From positions 41,461,738-41,525,737 of the forward strand of contig NC_052612.1 in assembly GCF_016545825.1 (NCBI RefSeq): 64,000 bases of DNA. Reading direction: 5' to 3'. Within the stretch, counting starts at the first letter, position 1; each line of letters opens with the position of its first letter. Below, piece by piece: positions 11,268 through 24,071 of the stretch. The notes beneath the pieces were generated by a model. The model searched no databases. It was not told where the DNA came from and was given only the letters and a program-made list of their open reading frames with translations. The translations under genes were made by a program, and so were the position numbers. The stretch is from Eucalyptus grandis (Eukaryota > Streptophyta > Magnoliopsida > Myrtales > Myrtaceae).

Positions 11268-13310
11268 CTGCAACGAAGCTGGACGGACGGACTGAGCTCG
11301 GTCGGCTTAGCGATGGCGGACAAAAGTGAATTCGCTTTGACCAGAAATGAGTGATTTTCACAAATTTGTCCGGCACCGGCACCGATGATTAGTAATTTAT
11401 GGAAGATGATCCATGCATAATATATAATATAATCATTGGACTAAGTTCAGTGTACAATATCATTCATAAATTTTCAATTTGTTCAATATAATTCTTAAAT
11501 TTACAATGAATGTTTAATCTATGGACGATGATCCAATTAGTCCTTGAGCTTTAGCATAATATATAATATAGTCATTGGACTAAGTTCAATGTACAATATC
11601 ATTCATAAACTTTCAATTTGTTCAATATAATTTTTAAACTTACAATAAATGCTTAATCTATGGAAGATGATCCAATTAGTCCCTGAGCTTTAGCATAATA
11701 TATAATATAGTCATTGGACTAAGTTCAATGTACAATATCATTCATAAACTTTTAATTTATTCAATATAATTCTTAAACTTTCAATAAATGTTTAATCTAG
11801 TTCCTAAAATAACATTAAACATTTTCAAATAGTTCATATCAAATTAAAAGATCAAAAATGATATTACATATTAGGTTAAAATTTATGCACCACAATACAT
11901 ATTGAATCAGAGTTTAAAGATTAATTATGTCATTATCTCAATTTTAAGAAAATTTTTCATTTTGCTAATGAATTAGAGGAAAAATCTTAAATAGAGCGCG
12001 AAGTAATTTTCTTGCCCTCTCGAGGTTGATATTGTATCAAATGAAGCTTTGATGTGGCCAATTTAGTCTGAAAACATGCCCTTAATTCATCTGCCGGCCA
12101 CGGCTTTCACGTAATTGTTGTTTTTTGGTTCCATATTTTATTCTCACTTGAAATTACGAAGAAATGGAAGGGAATTTAACCTATTTCTAGTGACAGATAG
12201 GAATAGAAAATTGATTGAAGAGGTAAAAGGGAAATGCGAATAAAAAAAAAAACTGATTTATATCCAGGTTCAGTAATGCTTTGAGTAAAAACCTAATGCA
12301 CGAAACTGCTTGCTATCTGACAACCGTAAATGATAGAATACTATCCATGATTCAATTACAGTTCATCTGTCTCAAACGTACAGCTTTGCCTCTAACTATT
12401 AGCTTTGATTTCAGGTTTTGACTATAACCATGCACATTTGATACTTTGTATGTTCTTGCTTTAAATAATACGAAAGAATAGGCAAATTGATGACACTGGC
12501 CCAGATTTTAGGCACAAACGTAAAGAGGCTAATGGCCGAAATCATATATAAATAGACTATCATGTTAGGATGTGTTACCATCCATTTCATGGCTCCTTTT
12601 ATTTTGCGAAAATATTTTATCAGGAAAACATTTTTCGACATTTTGATCATTTAGGAAAACAAGTGAATGGAAAATCTTTTCTTAGTTAAAGGAAAATCTA
12701 CATCTAAATTTAGAAAAATTATTCTTTTTTTAAAAAATCGGAAATCGTATTTGTAAAAGAACAACTAAATACTGGAGCTTAGATGAAAGACTTTGGAACT
12801 TGGGCAAAAGAACCTCAACGCCCATACTCGGGTGTTTGGCTATCGGGCTTCTGCAACGAAGCTGGACAGACGGACAAAAGTGGACTCGCTTGACCAGAAA
12901 TGAGTGATTTTCACAAATTTGTCGAGCACGGGTGATTAGTAATTTAGGGAAGATGAGGTAAATAGTACATGAATTTTAACTTAACATATAATATGATCCA
13001 TGAATTATAGCTTAATATGCATTGTCATTCAGTAATTTTCTTGTTTAATGTGATCTACAAAGTTGTAATAAATGTTCAATCTAGTTCATAAACTAATATT
13101 AAACATTTTCAAATAGTTCATATATTAACTTGTTAATAAATTAAAAGTTCATAAACGACATTATACATTAAGTTAAAGCTCATAAACTACGATACATATT
13201 GAGTCAAAGTTTAAAGATTAATTGTGTAGTTATCCCAATTTTATGGAAATTTTTCATTTTGTTAATTAATTAGAGGAAAAATTTCAAATACAGCGCGAAG
13301 TAATTTAATC
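11268..13310. repeat. Direct duplication of the L2HGDH 5' flank
   Basis: Copy 1 is about 11268-12010 and copy 2 about 12851-13310, in the same orientation. Shared blocks in the same order include CTGCAACGAAGCTGGAC, GACCAGAAATGAGTGATTT, CACAAATTTGTC, GTGATTAGTAATTTA (copy 1: GATGATTAGTAATTTA), ATTAGAGGAAAAAT and GCGCGAAGTAATTT. Copy 1 starts only 38 bases from the L2HGDH ATG, so the duplication copied the 5' UTR/proximal promoter. Copy 1 is longer because it carries the 139-bp tandem repeat. About 840 bases of unrelated AT-rich DNA separate the copies. Confidence 0.85.
11415..11810. repeat. Three tandem copies of a 139-bp AT-rich unit
   Basis: GCATAATATATAATATA begins at 11415, 11554 and 11693, an exact 139-base period. 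Units share CATTGGACTAAGTTCA, TGTACAATATCATTCATAAA and TTTAATCTA with a few substitutions. The array lies in copy 1 of the duplicated L2HGDH flank and is present only as a single diverged unit in copy 2, so it expanded after the duplication or collapsed in the other copy. Confidence 0.85.
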
Positions 13311-14540
13311 GGGTGTTCAACAATCAGGCTCCGGTCCCAAAGGTCAACTAGGTCCATAGATGTTAGCCTAGAACCCGATGCCTATACTAGGTCTCCCTAT
13401 GGCCATGCTTAAGACCTAGGTGCTTGTCCCCGTGTCCATCAAGGCCGTGGCCAATTCCCTCGGTTGTAACATCCCTAGATAAATGCATTTGAGGGATTGT
13501 TCACTTTGGCTAGTCTCATAACAAGCCTCACAATTTTGACAAGCACATTTTAGAAGGTCACCCATCCCGTGTCCATGTAGTCAACTCCCACACCCAAGTC
13601 ATTGGCACTCAAGCCTAGGGCCATTGAGGCTAAGCCTAGGTCCATCGATTGTCGGGCTTGAGTCCTTAAAGGTCAAGTCCGTAGTAGCTATGTTCATGTA
13701 CTCGGCTATCCAGCTCAAATCACACCACTCGAACTCGGGTCTATCATAGCTAAGCTTGATTCCTCAAAGGTTGAACTAGGCTAGGTCGAAGACTCCAATG
13801 CCTATACTAGGGTCTATCATAACTTCAAAAATGTTAATCTTTTGCGAAATTCAATTTTTTCGCGAAATTCATGTCATGATCTTTTCATCACTTTAGTTAG
13901 GAATTGCATCGCCCATTTACTTACCAAAAAAGGATTTCTCCTCTGCGCACACTCAAATTCTAAAATCAACAACCACTAAACGGCTTGATTACCCTCCATT
14001 TCTTTGGTTAACGGTTGATAATAAAATATGTCTTTAAGTTAACGTGTGGTCTTAGAAGAAAAGGAAAGAATGTCCAAAAAATAAGATTAAAGCCGGCAGA
14101 GGCCGGTCAAGACTGTTGCTTTTAAGGAAGGAAGAAAGTTAGGCAGGGAAGCCATGGCCAAAACATTGAAAAACTAAAAAAAAAAAAAAAAAACTTAGGC
14201 AGATCTCGATGCATATGGATTAGCCTCACATATACCGACATCAGCCAATCCTAATTCCAACATATTTGCAATTTCGCATGTATGGGCAGCTCTGAATAAA
14301 TGGAAATCACTTGATTAGATAACGAGAAGAGGAAATTGAAATTGAGAAGCAATATCATTTTAGACAGGAGCATCATCCCATGATATGAAAAATCCAATTA
14401 GACCAAATCATTTATAGACAAGAAGTACATCGCGAGATTACAAATAAAAATTCCGAGGTGGAACCTAACTAGCACAAGCATTACTATTTATAATACGAAG
14501 AAGTTAAATGTCTTACGATTCTAATCCTGACTCTTGAGTC
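13311..14540. other. Intergenic DNA, no gene seen
   Basis: 13311-13830 is a moderately GC-rich stretch with internally similar phrases (CCTATACTAGG, GGTCAACTAGG, GAACTCGGGTCTATCAT). It is probably a decayed repeat. The remainder is AT-rich with an A19 run near 14177. No coding signal was recognised. Confidence 0.4.
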
Positions 14541-14651
14541 CTAATCCACAACGAGAGACGTGACATGGTAAGCACGAGCTCGTCGAAGCTTTAACTGCAA
14601 AATCTTGCTGAGCTTGAAAGCGAAAAACATCCCGATCCCAAGCAACGCCAT
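14541..14651 (-). CDS. Possible small membrane ORF (36 residues)
   Basis: An ATG (14651-14649) opens a 36-codon frame ending at TAG 14541-14543. It encodes a hydrophobic segment (MALLGIGMFFAF) followed by a basic tail (KLSKILQLKLRRAR), resembling a single-pass membrane anchor. A plausible splice acceptor (GTGCAG) precedes the same open frame 25 bases upstream of the ATG, so it could instead be a terminal exon. I do not recognise the protein. It lies divergently upstream of the metacaspase gene. Confidence 0.2.
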   Translation of the reverse strand: MALLGIGMFFAFKLSKILQLKLRRARAYHVTSLVVD

Positions 14652-14819
14652 TTGCTTCACCAAATCTAAACCTGCACGAGACCGCAACACTTTCTGAAGT
14701 TAATCAATGGAGCAGCAATGTGCAAGTTCTATATAAGCTGAGTAAATCGAAACGACAGGCCAGACGCGATCGTATACAGGGCATCAGCAGAAATTTCATC
14801 GGATTAGTTTGGATCGAAT

Positions 14820-15883
14820 ATGGACAAGGGCAAGAAGAGATCGGCCGTGCTCGTGGGCTGCAACTACCAGGGCACCCAGTACGAGCTCCACGGCTGCATC
14901 AACGACGTGCGGGCCATGCGCGAGACGCTCGTGGGGCGGTTCGGGTTCGAGGAGGGCCGCGTGGAGGTCCTGACGGACGAGCCCGGCTCGCCGGTGATGC
15001 CGACCGGCGCCAACATCATGGCCGCGCTCGGCCGGATGGTCGACCGGGCGGAGCCGGGGACGTCCTGTTCTTCCACTACAGCGGGCACGGGACCCGGATC
15101 CCCTCGCCGAGGCCCGTCTTTCCGTTCAAGAAGGACGAAGCCATCGTACCTTGTGACTTCAATCTCATCACCGGTAATTTTGCTTCGTCGCCCGAGCTCT
15201 TTCGCCGTGAACATTCGCATGACCGTAGGAAAGAATGAATGCGTTTTGCAGACGTGGATTTCCGGCACTTGGTGAACCGCCTCCCGAAGGGCGCGACCCT
15301 GACGATCCTCTCCGACTCCTGCCACAGCGGCGGCCTCATCGACAAGGAGAAAGAGCAGGTCGGCCCGTCGGCGGCCCCCGCCCACCGCGGCCCCGGCGGC
15401 GGCACGTCCCCCTCCTCCTCCGCCGCCCCGAAGCACATCCCTTTCCAGGACCTGCTCCAGCACCTCTCGTCCCTAACTAACATAATCACCTCGGACGTCG
15501 GGACCCACCTGCTCGAGTCCTTCGGCGCCGAGGCGAGCCTCCGGTTCCGCCTCCCGCCCCTGGAGGCGGCGTCGTTCGACCCGCTGAAGCCCGACGAGGG
15601 GATCCTGCTGAGCGGGTGCCAGGCCGACGAGACATCCGCGGACATGAGCCCGCCGGCGGCGGAGGGAGGGAAGGCGTTCGGGGCGTTCAGCGACGCGGTG
15701 CAGACCGTCCTGAGGGAGAGCGAGCGGGAGCAGCTGAGCAACAGGGAGGTGGTGGTGCGGGCGAGGGGGGTGCTGAGGAAGCAAGGGTTCGAGCAGCATC
15801 CATGCCTGTACTGCAGCGACGAGAATGCTGACGCGGGTTTCCTAGGCCTGCACGGCGGTGAGGAAGATGGCGTGCCTTGTTGA
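14820..15883 (+). CDS. MC9: Type II metacaspase (metacaspase-9-like), with a one-base frameshift
   Basis: Arg/Lys-specific cysteine protease of clan CD, linked to plant programmed cell death. Exons 14820-15173 and 15252-15883, with one GT-AG intron. Motifs in order: KKRSAVLVGCNYQGT, ELHGCINDV, the catalytic-His motif HYSGHGT, KKDEAIVPCDFNLIT and the catalytic-Cys motif ILSDSCHSGGL. A variable linker and the C-terminal ILLSGCQADETSAD and KQGFEQHPCLYCS regions follow. The frame breaks at the G run 15056-15059, between RMVDRAEPG and VLFFHYSG: one base is missing. With that single gap allowed, the length is 328 residues, normal for MC9. Everything else (splice sites, catalytic residues, stop) is intact, so a consensus error or a very young mutation is likelier than an old pseudogene. 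GC content is much higher than in the flanks. The short linker fits the MC9 subtype better than MC4-8. Confidence 0.88.
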
Positions 15884-16095
15884 AGAAGCGAAGCGACTAA
15901 TTAATTTGTTTGCATTTCTTGCGGAAAATTGATCTGATACGTGAATTGCCTTTTTTTTTTTTTACTATTTGGGAATTTCATGCTATTTGTCATGACAGAT
16001 GAATAAAGGGATCGGGATAGCGGGCTATTTATGCTCTTTCGAAAATTTATTTGTCTTTCCTTGTTTTGACATGTGGTGGTTTAGTCTCTATGCAT
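15884..16095. other. Metacaspase 3' flank
   Basis: A T13 run at 15952 and AT-rich sequence follow the stop codon; likely 3' UTR. Confidence 0.4.
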
Positions 16096-16878
16096 GAAAA
16101 ATTCTCCAAATAATCTTAAAGTTATTAGATTTTTATCAATTTGATTATAAATATTTTAATTACATCAATTAAGTCTTAAAAATTTCCAAAAATCAATAAT
16201 GTAAACGATGTCCTACATGACACAATTAATGCTAACATAGACAAAATTTATTTATTTTTCAATTTTTTTGATTAACGATTTCTTTTAACTCAGCCGCCTT
16301 TACATTTTTTTCTTTTCTCGAAAATTATTTTTCCTTGTTTTGATGGCTGGAGATGCTGGCTTTGGGCAAGGTACATCCCCTCTTGGTAGGATTTGACTAA
16401 AGGATGACTTCACTAAAGGCTAACTTGGGTTGGCCTTGCCAACTTTGGGCAAGGTCAAGCTTCACCATCATTGGCCTCGCCCGAGGGTAGTGAGGTTGCC
16501 CCTCGATAGATCTTGACTAGGTCGTCCCTAGTCATATCCCAATGAAAGCGACCTCACCTGAGGGCGACGAAGGTTGCTACTTATTGCCAAGTTTGGGCGA
16601 TCAGTGGATGAAGAAGGAGAAAGAGAAAAAAAGAAAAGAAACTAAAATATAAAAAATTGAAAAATCAAAAAATTAATAAAATTTGTCCATGTTAGCGTCA
16701 GCCTTATCGCATAGGATAACCGGTATCCAAGTCAACGATTTTCGGCCAAAATTAATTGGATAGATTCAATTAACAAAATGTGAAAAATGTTTAGGACTAC
16801 ATTGACAAAATTAAAAAGTTAACGATTGAATTGGCAAAAGCGTAATAAGTTTATGATTTTTTGGAACAATTTTTCCCC
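16096..16878. repeat. Fold-back element with GC-richer core
   Basis: The left end (GAAAAATTCTCCAAATAATC) and the reverse complement of the right end (GGGGAAAAATTGTTCCAAAAA) align, and the similarity continues for about 150 bases through phrases such as AATTAAGTCTTAAAAATTT versus its inverted partner. Between the arms lies a GC-richer core (about 16340-16620) with GGGCAAGGT and CGCCCGAGGGTAGTGAGG phrases and no reading frame. The same plan (long AT-rich arms, GC-rich core) is seen at 50.6-51.5 kb and probably at 32.2-32.7 kb. Confidence 0.55.
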
Positions 16879-18292
16879 TCCCTATATTTGCTTGAAATTT
16901 AAAATATTCTCATAATTGTATTTTTGAATAATGGTCCTTGATTACTTTTGAGGAAACAATTAAAATTCATCTTGGGACGAAGCTTGCCATTTGTGATTTC
17001 AACTCACATGCAACCTTACGCCTACCCTTTAAACTTCAAGCCATCATTTTAACCTTGGTTACCTTTCTAATAACTCTTGAGTAAAAATCCCAAGTCCATT
17101 TACTTGGCAGAAGAATCCATTTCACATCTTCCCTCACTCTTTCTCCTCTTCTCGTTTTCCAATCTAAGAATTGAAAAGCCAATAATTTCATCTTCCAATA
17201 GTACAAGGTTATTAGAGCTTTGGGTTGTTCAAGTTCTATTTTAGATAAGTAAAAATTTCAGGAATTAAGTTAGGTTGATCTACTCGGCACTTTTAATTTA
17301 GTTTGGATTAATATATGTAATACTAGTACTAGTTAAATCTGATGTTAAGTATGAGTATGGGCAACAGTGGTTTGGAGGTATTATGATTATTTGATTTATT
17401 GCTAGTACCAGTGCCAGATTTGGCTTGTCCTCTCATGAGCCCTCTCTAGTTGAAAGTAAAAATGATTTTTCTCATTCCTTAAATAGTTTATTCACTGGCA
17501 TCATATGTACGTGGATCCTCATTTGTTCTCTCTTTTTGCGATTGAGATTTCATAATTTCTTCTTTTTTATCCCACCTTCTATCTAACAAAATCAACTATT
17601 AAAAAGTGAAAATCCTCATTTTAGTGCACCGCATTTCTCTTCTCATTTTTTTTATTGCATAATGCTAGGTATATTAAGATCATATATTACAAAATATGTA
17701 AGTGAATGCTCAAATGAAAGCATCATATTAATTATCAAATTATTTCGTACATCAATTTCAAAATATAACAGCTCATTTTTTTTTTCTTTTTTTTCCATTC
17801 CATCTCCATCCCCTTCCTTCCATGGGATCAAACGTGACCTACGTGTCAGCCACTTTTCCACTTCCGTAACCTCATTGAAAACGAAAAAAAAGGACTCAGT
17901 CTTAACCATTTTAAAATCAATTTTTACCCAATTTTTTTTCGGTGAGAGAGGAAAAAATCAACACTACAATACATAAAACCCCCAAAAAATAGATATTATA
18001 TTACATAAAATATCTGGCAGGGATAAAAAAATAAGGAGGGGCAAAAAGGGGAAAGCGAAAAAGTGCGCGAAGACTTTTTTGCTAAATTTACACCGTCGCT
18101 CCGCGTCATCGGCGCTTGCATCGACGAACATAAATCGCTCGTCTTGTCCGAAGAAATCGACCGCGTCTCTCTCTCTCTCTCTAGAAGTTTCTCTCTCTTC
18201 CTCTCCATCTCCTTTGTTGTTTCGATTTAAGAAAATCAGGGTGATAAGGAGGAGGAAGAGGAACGAGGTTTTCCGGAGAGAGAGAGAAGAAA
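16879..18292. other. Intergenic DNA and calmodulin promoter/5' UTR
   Basis: AT-rich DNA with no gene seen. Near the calmodulin gene there is an ABRE/G-box-like ACGTGTC at 17841-17847 and a CT-rich 5' leader with a (CT)n run at about 18168-18181. GA-rich sequence runs directly into the ATG. These are typical plant promoter and leader features, but none is proven functional. Confidence 0.4.
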
Positions 18293-20076
<1,784 letters not shown>

Positions 20077-21117
20077 TTTGCTGCATCTGAGCGAAATCCA
20101 CAAGAGAATGGAAAAAAAAAGGATTGCAATAACTAATGTAACAAGATTCTTGCATTTCCTTTTGCAATGTCTATGAATGTTATGAATTAAACCTTGAAAA
20201 AGAGTGAGTGGTCTTCTCTTTGGTGATCCTGATTGGCTGATAAAATGTTTTCTGTAGGGTACCATCTTTGTTAAAAGTCCCCTTGATTGGCTCGTGAATG
20301 TCAGCTTGGTTTGTCTGGTTTTGCTTAGCATAAGGATCAATTTGCTTTCATATGTATTGTATTACTATCTCAGCTTGCCATCGACCTTTGGTCCCCTTAT
20401 TTAGGAACTCTAGTGGAGCAGAAATGTTGGTAACTGATCTTTTGTACACAGAGCTACAAACCATACATAATGATGTGAAATGCTTTCATCTGAACGTTCC
20501 TATGACGTACCTATGCAAATCCAGCGGAAGTGAAAAAGGGGAAACTCGGTTCATAGTCGTGTTATGGACCGTACTCGTAATGTGTATGCGGGAGTCAGAC
20601 GTTCCGGGTGCATGAGATTTGCGAACCCATATCCTTCATTTCAACCTCCTCAGCGCAGTGTGGTTTAATTTCGAAAACTGCTGTTGTTTCTAGGACGATC
20701 TATTTTGGGGAAGGGCGGTCCATTTTGAAAATAGATGGACTACGTTTTGCAGTTTGGTGCAACCTACTCTTAAGTTCTTCGTTTCATTGAATTTGCATTC
20801 CAGGGGGAAAATTTCAATTTGGCTCAGATGATTGCATTAGCATTAAGCCTAGTGATTGGGTTTGATCATCTGGTCCAAGTCACCTAACCGGGATCCACGT
20901 GCATCAACGACCACCAAAATCGAGAGAGGAGGGTAGTTGGCGCCATTGGATGCGTGGAGGGTAGGTCTCAAATAGCCGTCCTTGTCATGACCCATTAGGG
21001 CCATTACTACAAGTCTCCCACCCGCCTCTCTTCAATTAGTGTGTATCGGTTCTCTGCTTCAGTTGCGGTGAGAGTGCTTTCATTTAAGGGAGGAGCCAAG
21101 TGCAACTAACAAAATCA
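20077..21117. other. Calmodulin 3' UTR and intergenic DNA
   Basis: The first few hundred bases after the stop are T-rich and likely 3' UTR. An 87-codon frame at 20352-20615 has no recognisable domain. The 20870-21090 stretch probably contains the promoter of the next gene. Nothing else seen. Confidence 0.4.
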
Positions 21118-23301
21118 ATGGAGGTTGCGCAGGAGAAGGAGAAGAAGATGAAGATACTCTGCCTCCATGGGTTCAGAACCAGTGGCAGCTTCTTGAAGAA
21201 GCAAATCAGTAAATGGGATCCTTCCATTTTCGCTCACTTCGACATGGTAACATCGAAATTCTCTCAACCCTCTCCTCTCTTTTCTGTCATCATCCAAGAA
21301 GGAAGTAGTAACTTTGTGTCGCTGGGTTGGATTTATGAAGTAAAGGTGACCACTGCTTGTGCTTTTCAAGTGAAGACGGCTAAAGATGTCGATCCCCGAA
21401 ACAATTTGGCCTATTTGACTTTTCGACTAGAATTTGTCTGCGCTGTCATTAAATGAATAGGAGATGAGTAATCGATATAGCCATGAAGCAATCGTTTGAA
21501 TATGCACGCAGTAACCGGATTGAAGTCTAAGACTGCATGAGCTGTCTCCTGAAACTAATATAGGCTCCAAATATCATCTAAATGAGTGAAAATGGGAAGC
21601 TCCTACTGTGATTATATGAGTGGGAGCCTTTTGGATGACATGTTTCCATCTTGGACATGGAGATTTTCCCTGGCCTAGTGATTTTTATATCACAAAGAAA
21701 TGTATAATTTGTTCGATGATTGTTCAAGCAAGGAAGTTCAGCTAATTAACACTCATGAAAGCGACTCCAATCGGGCTATCAGCTGCCCCCAATTGAGCTG
21801 ATTGATTTACAACTGATGCCCTAGAGAATTAGATTCAGTCATGATTGATGAGTACTTTTCGTGTTAAGTACTATCTGTTTGCAGTTTTTGTGCGTCTATG
21901 ATGCATTTCTGTCATCAAGCAACGGTAAAACGAATTACCCATGTCAACTCTTGTGTGGAAGATGGGTTCCGATGATGCTGTTTACCTCTACAGTTCTACA
22001 GCGCTCGAAAGGAAAATTTAGATTCCACAACAGGCCTTGAAATAATTTCCATGTCAAGAAACTCCACAAGATCGATACCAATTAGACTTTCAGCACATAC
22101 TCATACTGACCAGAAGCACTGCATCTCTTTCTTGCAGGATTTCCCCGACGGGTTATTTCCTGCAGGAGGCAAATCCGATATCGAAGGCATCTTTCCACCA
22201 CCCTACTTTGAATGGTTCCAATTTGAAAAGGTGAGTTTGCCTGTCTATTCTGGATCTCCAATCCACTGTGAGTGTGCCATCTTTTATTCACTATCTTCAA
22301 CCAAGGAGGTGATTTTCTTAACAGCACTCGAACTGATCAGGATTTCACGGAGTACACAAACTTGGAAGAATGTGTCAAGTATCTGTGCGAGTACATTATG
22401 AGCAAAGGCCCCTTCGATGGTCTACTCGGATTCTCTCAGGTACTCTTTGCTGTTGCCGTGATTTCTTGCAGTCAGATGTTCATGTAGATTCAGATGCAAA
22501 ATGCGGTTAAGCAAATGGTCACGGTCTAAAGTGCGCAGATGAAGTTTAATAGCATCATTGTGCTAAGACAACTCTCTGCATCTCACAACACTTGATTTTC
22601 TCGTTTGTTCAGGGTGCCACACTCTCGGCCCTTTTGCTGGGTTACCAAGCACAGGCAAGCCGAATAGCCTCTTTTATTTTCATCGTACTCCTATGCAACA
22701 TTTTCAGTCGGGAAGTGATGGTTGATATGGCTGATATATATTTTTGGAAGCAGGGGAAGGTATTGAAGGATCACCCACCACTGAAGTTCTTCATATCTAT
22801 ATCGGGTTCGAAGTTCAGGACTCCAGACATATGTGATGTTGCCTACAAGGACCCAATCAAGGCGAAGTCGGTCCATTTCATTGGAGACAAGGATTGGCTG
22901 AAACTGCCGTCGCAGGATCTGGCGACCGCATTTGACAATCCCCTAATCATCAGACATCCCCAAGGCCACACCGTCCCAAGGCTAGGTGAGTATAAATGTT
23001 TGTTCTTAAACTTCTTCCATCGCTAATCAAATAGAAAACCACGAACTAATCCCAGCACAGTGTCCTTTTCTTTCAAGTATCTTAGAAACTCAAGTCTAAC
23101 TGACATTTCCATGACTACTACTCAGATGAGACCACCGTTGTGCAGATGCGCGGTTGGACTGCTGAAATACTCCTCCAATACAGCAGCAGGAACCTCGAAG
23201 CAGGGAAGACCGACTCTGGCGACACTCTGAAGGTCCAGAATGCAGCGGCAAATGGGAAAGTTGACAAGGAGGTCGAGATCGTGGAGGCAGCAAAAGCCTG
23301 A
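21118..23301 (+). CDS. FSH1/OVCA2-family serine hydrolase
   Basis: Alpha/beta-hydrolase of the FSH1 (yeast) / OVCA2 (human) family; the human member is reported to be a long-chain alkyl-ester hydrolase, but the plant substrate is not known to me. Six exons: 21118-21246, 22138-22230, 22341-22439, 22613-22654, 22754-22985, 23126-23301 (771 nt, 256 residues). Motifs: MKILCLHGFRTSG at the N-terminus, PDGLFPAGG, PPPYFEWFQF and the nucleophile elbow GFSQG with Ser106, split between exons 3 and 4. GDKDW supplies the acid (Asp166 or 168) and HPQGHTVPRL the catalytic His193. The C-terminal tail of about 40 residues is low-complexity (NAAANGKVDKEVEIVEAAKA). Intron 4 (22655-22753) starts with GC, not GT, and is stop-free and a multiple of three. 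No signal peptide is seen. Confidence 0.93.
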
Positions 23302-23912
23302 AGAACCTGGAAGGGAAAACAAGCCGGCCTTCCTCATCCCTGTCCTGTGTGGAAGCCTAAGTCAGACACTGCTTTCTGAGGCTGTGTGAACTTGTGTGGT
23401 GATGGTAATTGGCAATGTACCTCGTCCATTATGATGGGAATAAATTTGCTCTTACATACTATTCACGTCAGAGTGTTTTCTGGCACCAAGATCCTAGTGC
23501 CCTCTTCGACACTTATTGAACGAATAATCCACAACTCATCTCCCAAGGTTACATTTGAAATTCATGAAAAAATGCATTACCCGCATTTTTCATATCACTC
23601 GACAATAGAAACTCTCCCTAAGCATTCGCAACACTTCTTGCGAACCAGGCTGGTTCACTTCTAAAATATGCCTTCTTATTTTCACTTACGTTTTTCGGTC
23701 AACGATAGTTACTAAACCACTTTGTTCAGCATTTTTTTTTTTTTTTACAAATTCTGTCAAAACTGTAAACGGCAAAAAGGGGTGATTGTAATTTTGACGG
23801 TTACTCGGTTTCATGGCAAGGCGAGGAATCCCTACGGCCTCCGACAGCACGCAGGAACAGGGAAAGTTCGCTTGGGCCCCACTGTTTTGTTCTAAGAATA
23901 TTTGTCTTTTTC
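23302..23912. other. Intergenic DNA between hydrolase and SIP genes
   Basis: Probable 3' UTR of the hydrolase followed by the SIP promoter. Contains a T15 run near 23731. A 92-codon frame (23386-23664) has no recognisable domain. Confidence 0.4.
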
Positions 23913-24035
23913 ATGTGCTTCGGGAATCGATGCCTTTGGGGCCGCGTCAACTTCCAAACCGGAAAGCCAAACAGGATCCCCTGCCCCTCTCCGGAAGGAC
24001 ACCGAGAGAGACCGTTGAATCGTGTAGATCAGAGC

Positions 24036-24065
24036 GAGGTCGAGGTCGAGGTCGAGGTCGAGGTC
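24036..24065 (+). repeat. (GAGGTC)5 hexamer repeat in SIP leader
   Basis: Five perfect tandem GAGGTC hexamers end 6 bases before the SIP ATG at 24072. If translated in the downstream frame they would encode alternating Glu-Val. Confidence 0.9.
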
Positions 24066-24071
24066 GCGTCG

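Noticed and set aside
10491..11354. Long plus-strand frames over 10.5-11.35 kb
   Set aside because: Antisense shadows of L2HGDH exons 1-2.
13311..13830. Possible Gly/Pro-rich coding relic in the 'CCTATACTAGG' block
   Set aside because: Stops in all frames and short internal similarities suggest decayed repeat, not a gene.
14864..15741. Long minus-strand frames over the metacaspase
   Set aside because: Produced by high GC content opposite the real exons; no conserved motif.
22328..22340. Alternative acceptor after CTTAACAG (22317-22324) for hydrolase exon 3
   Set aside because: It would break the frame with exon 2; the acceptor at GATCAG (22335-22340) keeps the conserved FEK-DFTEY junction.
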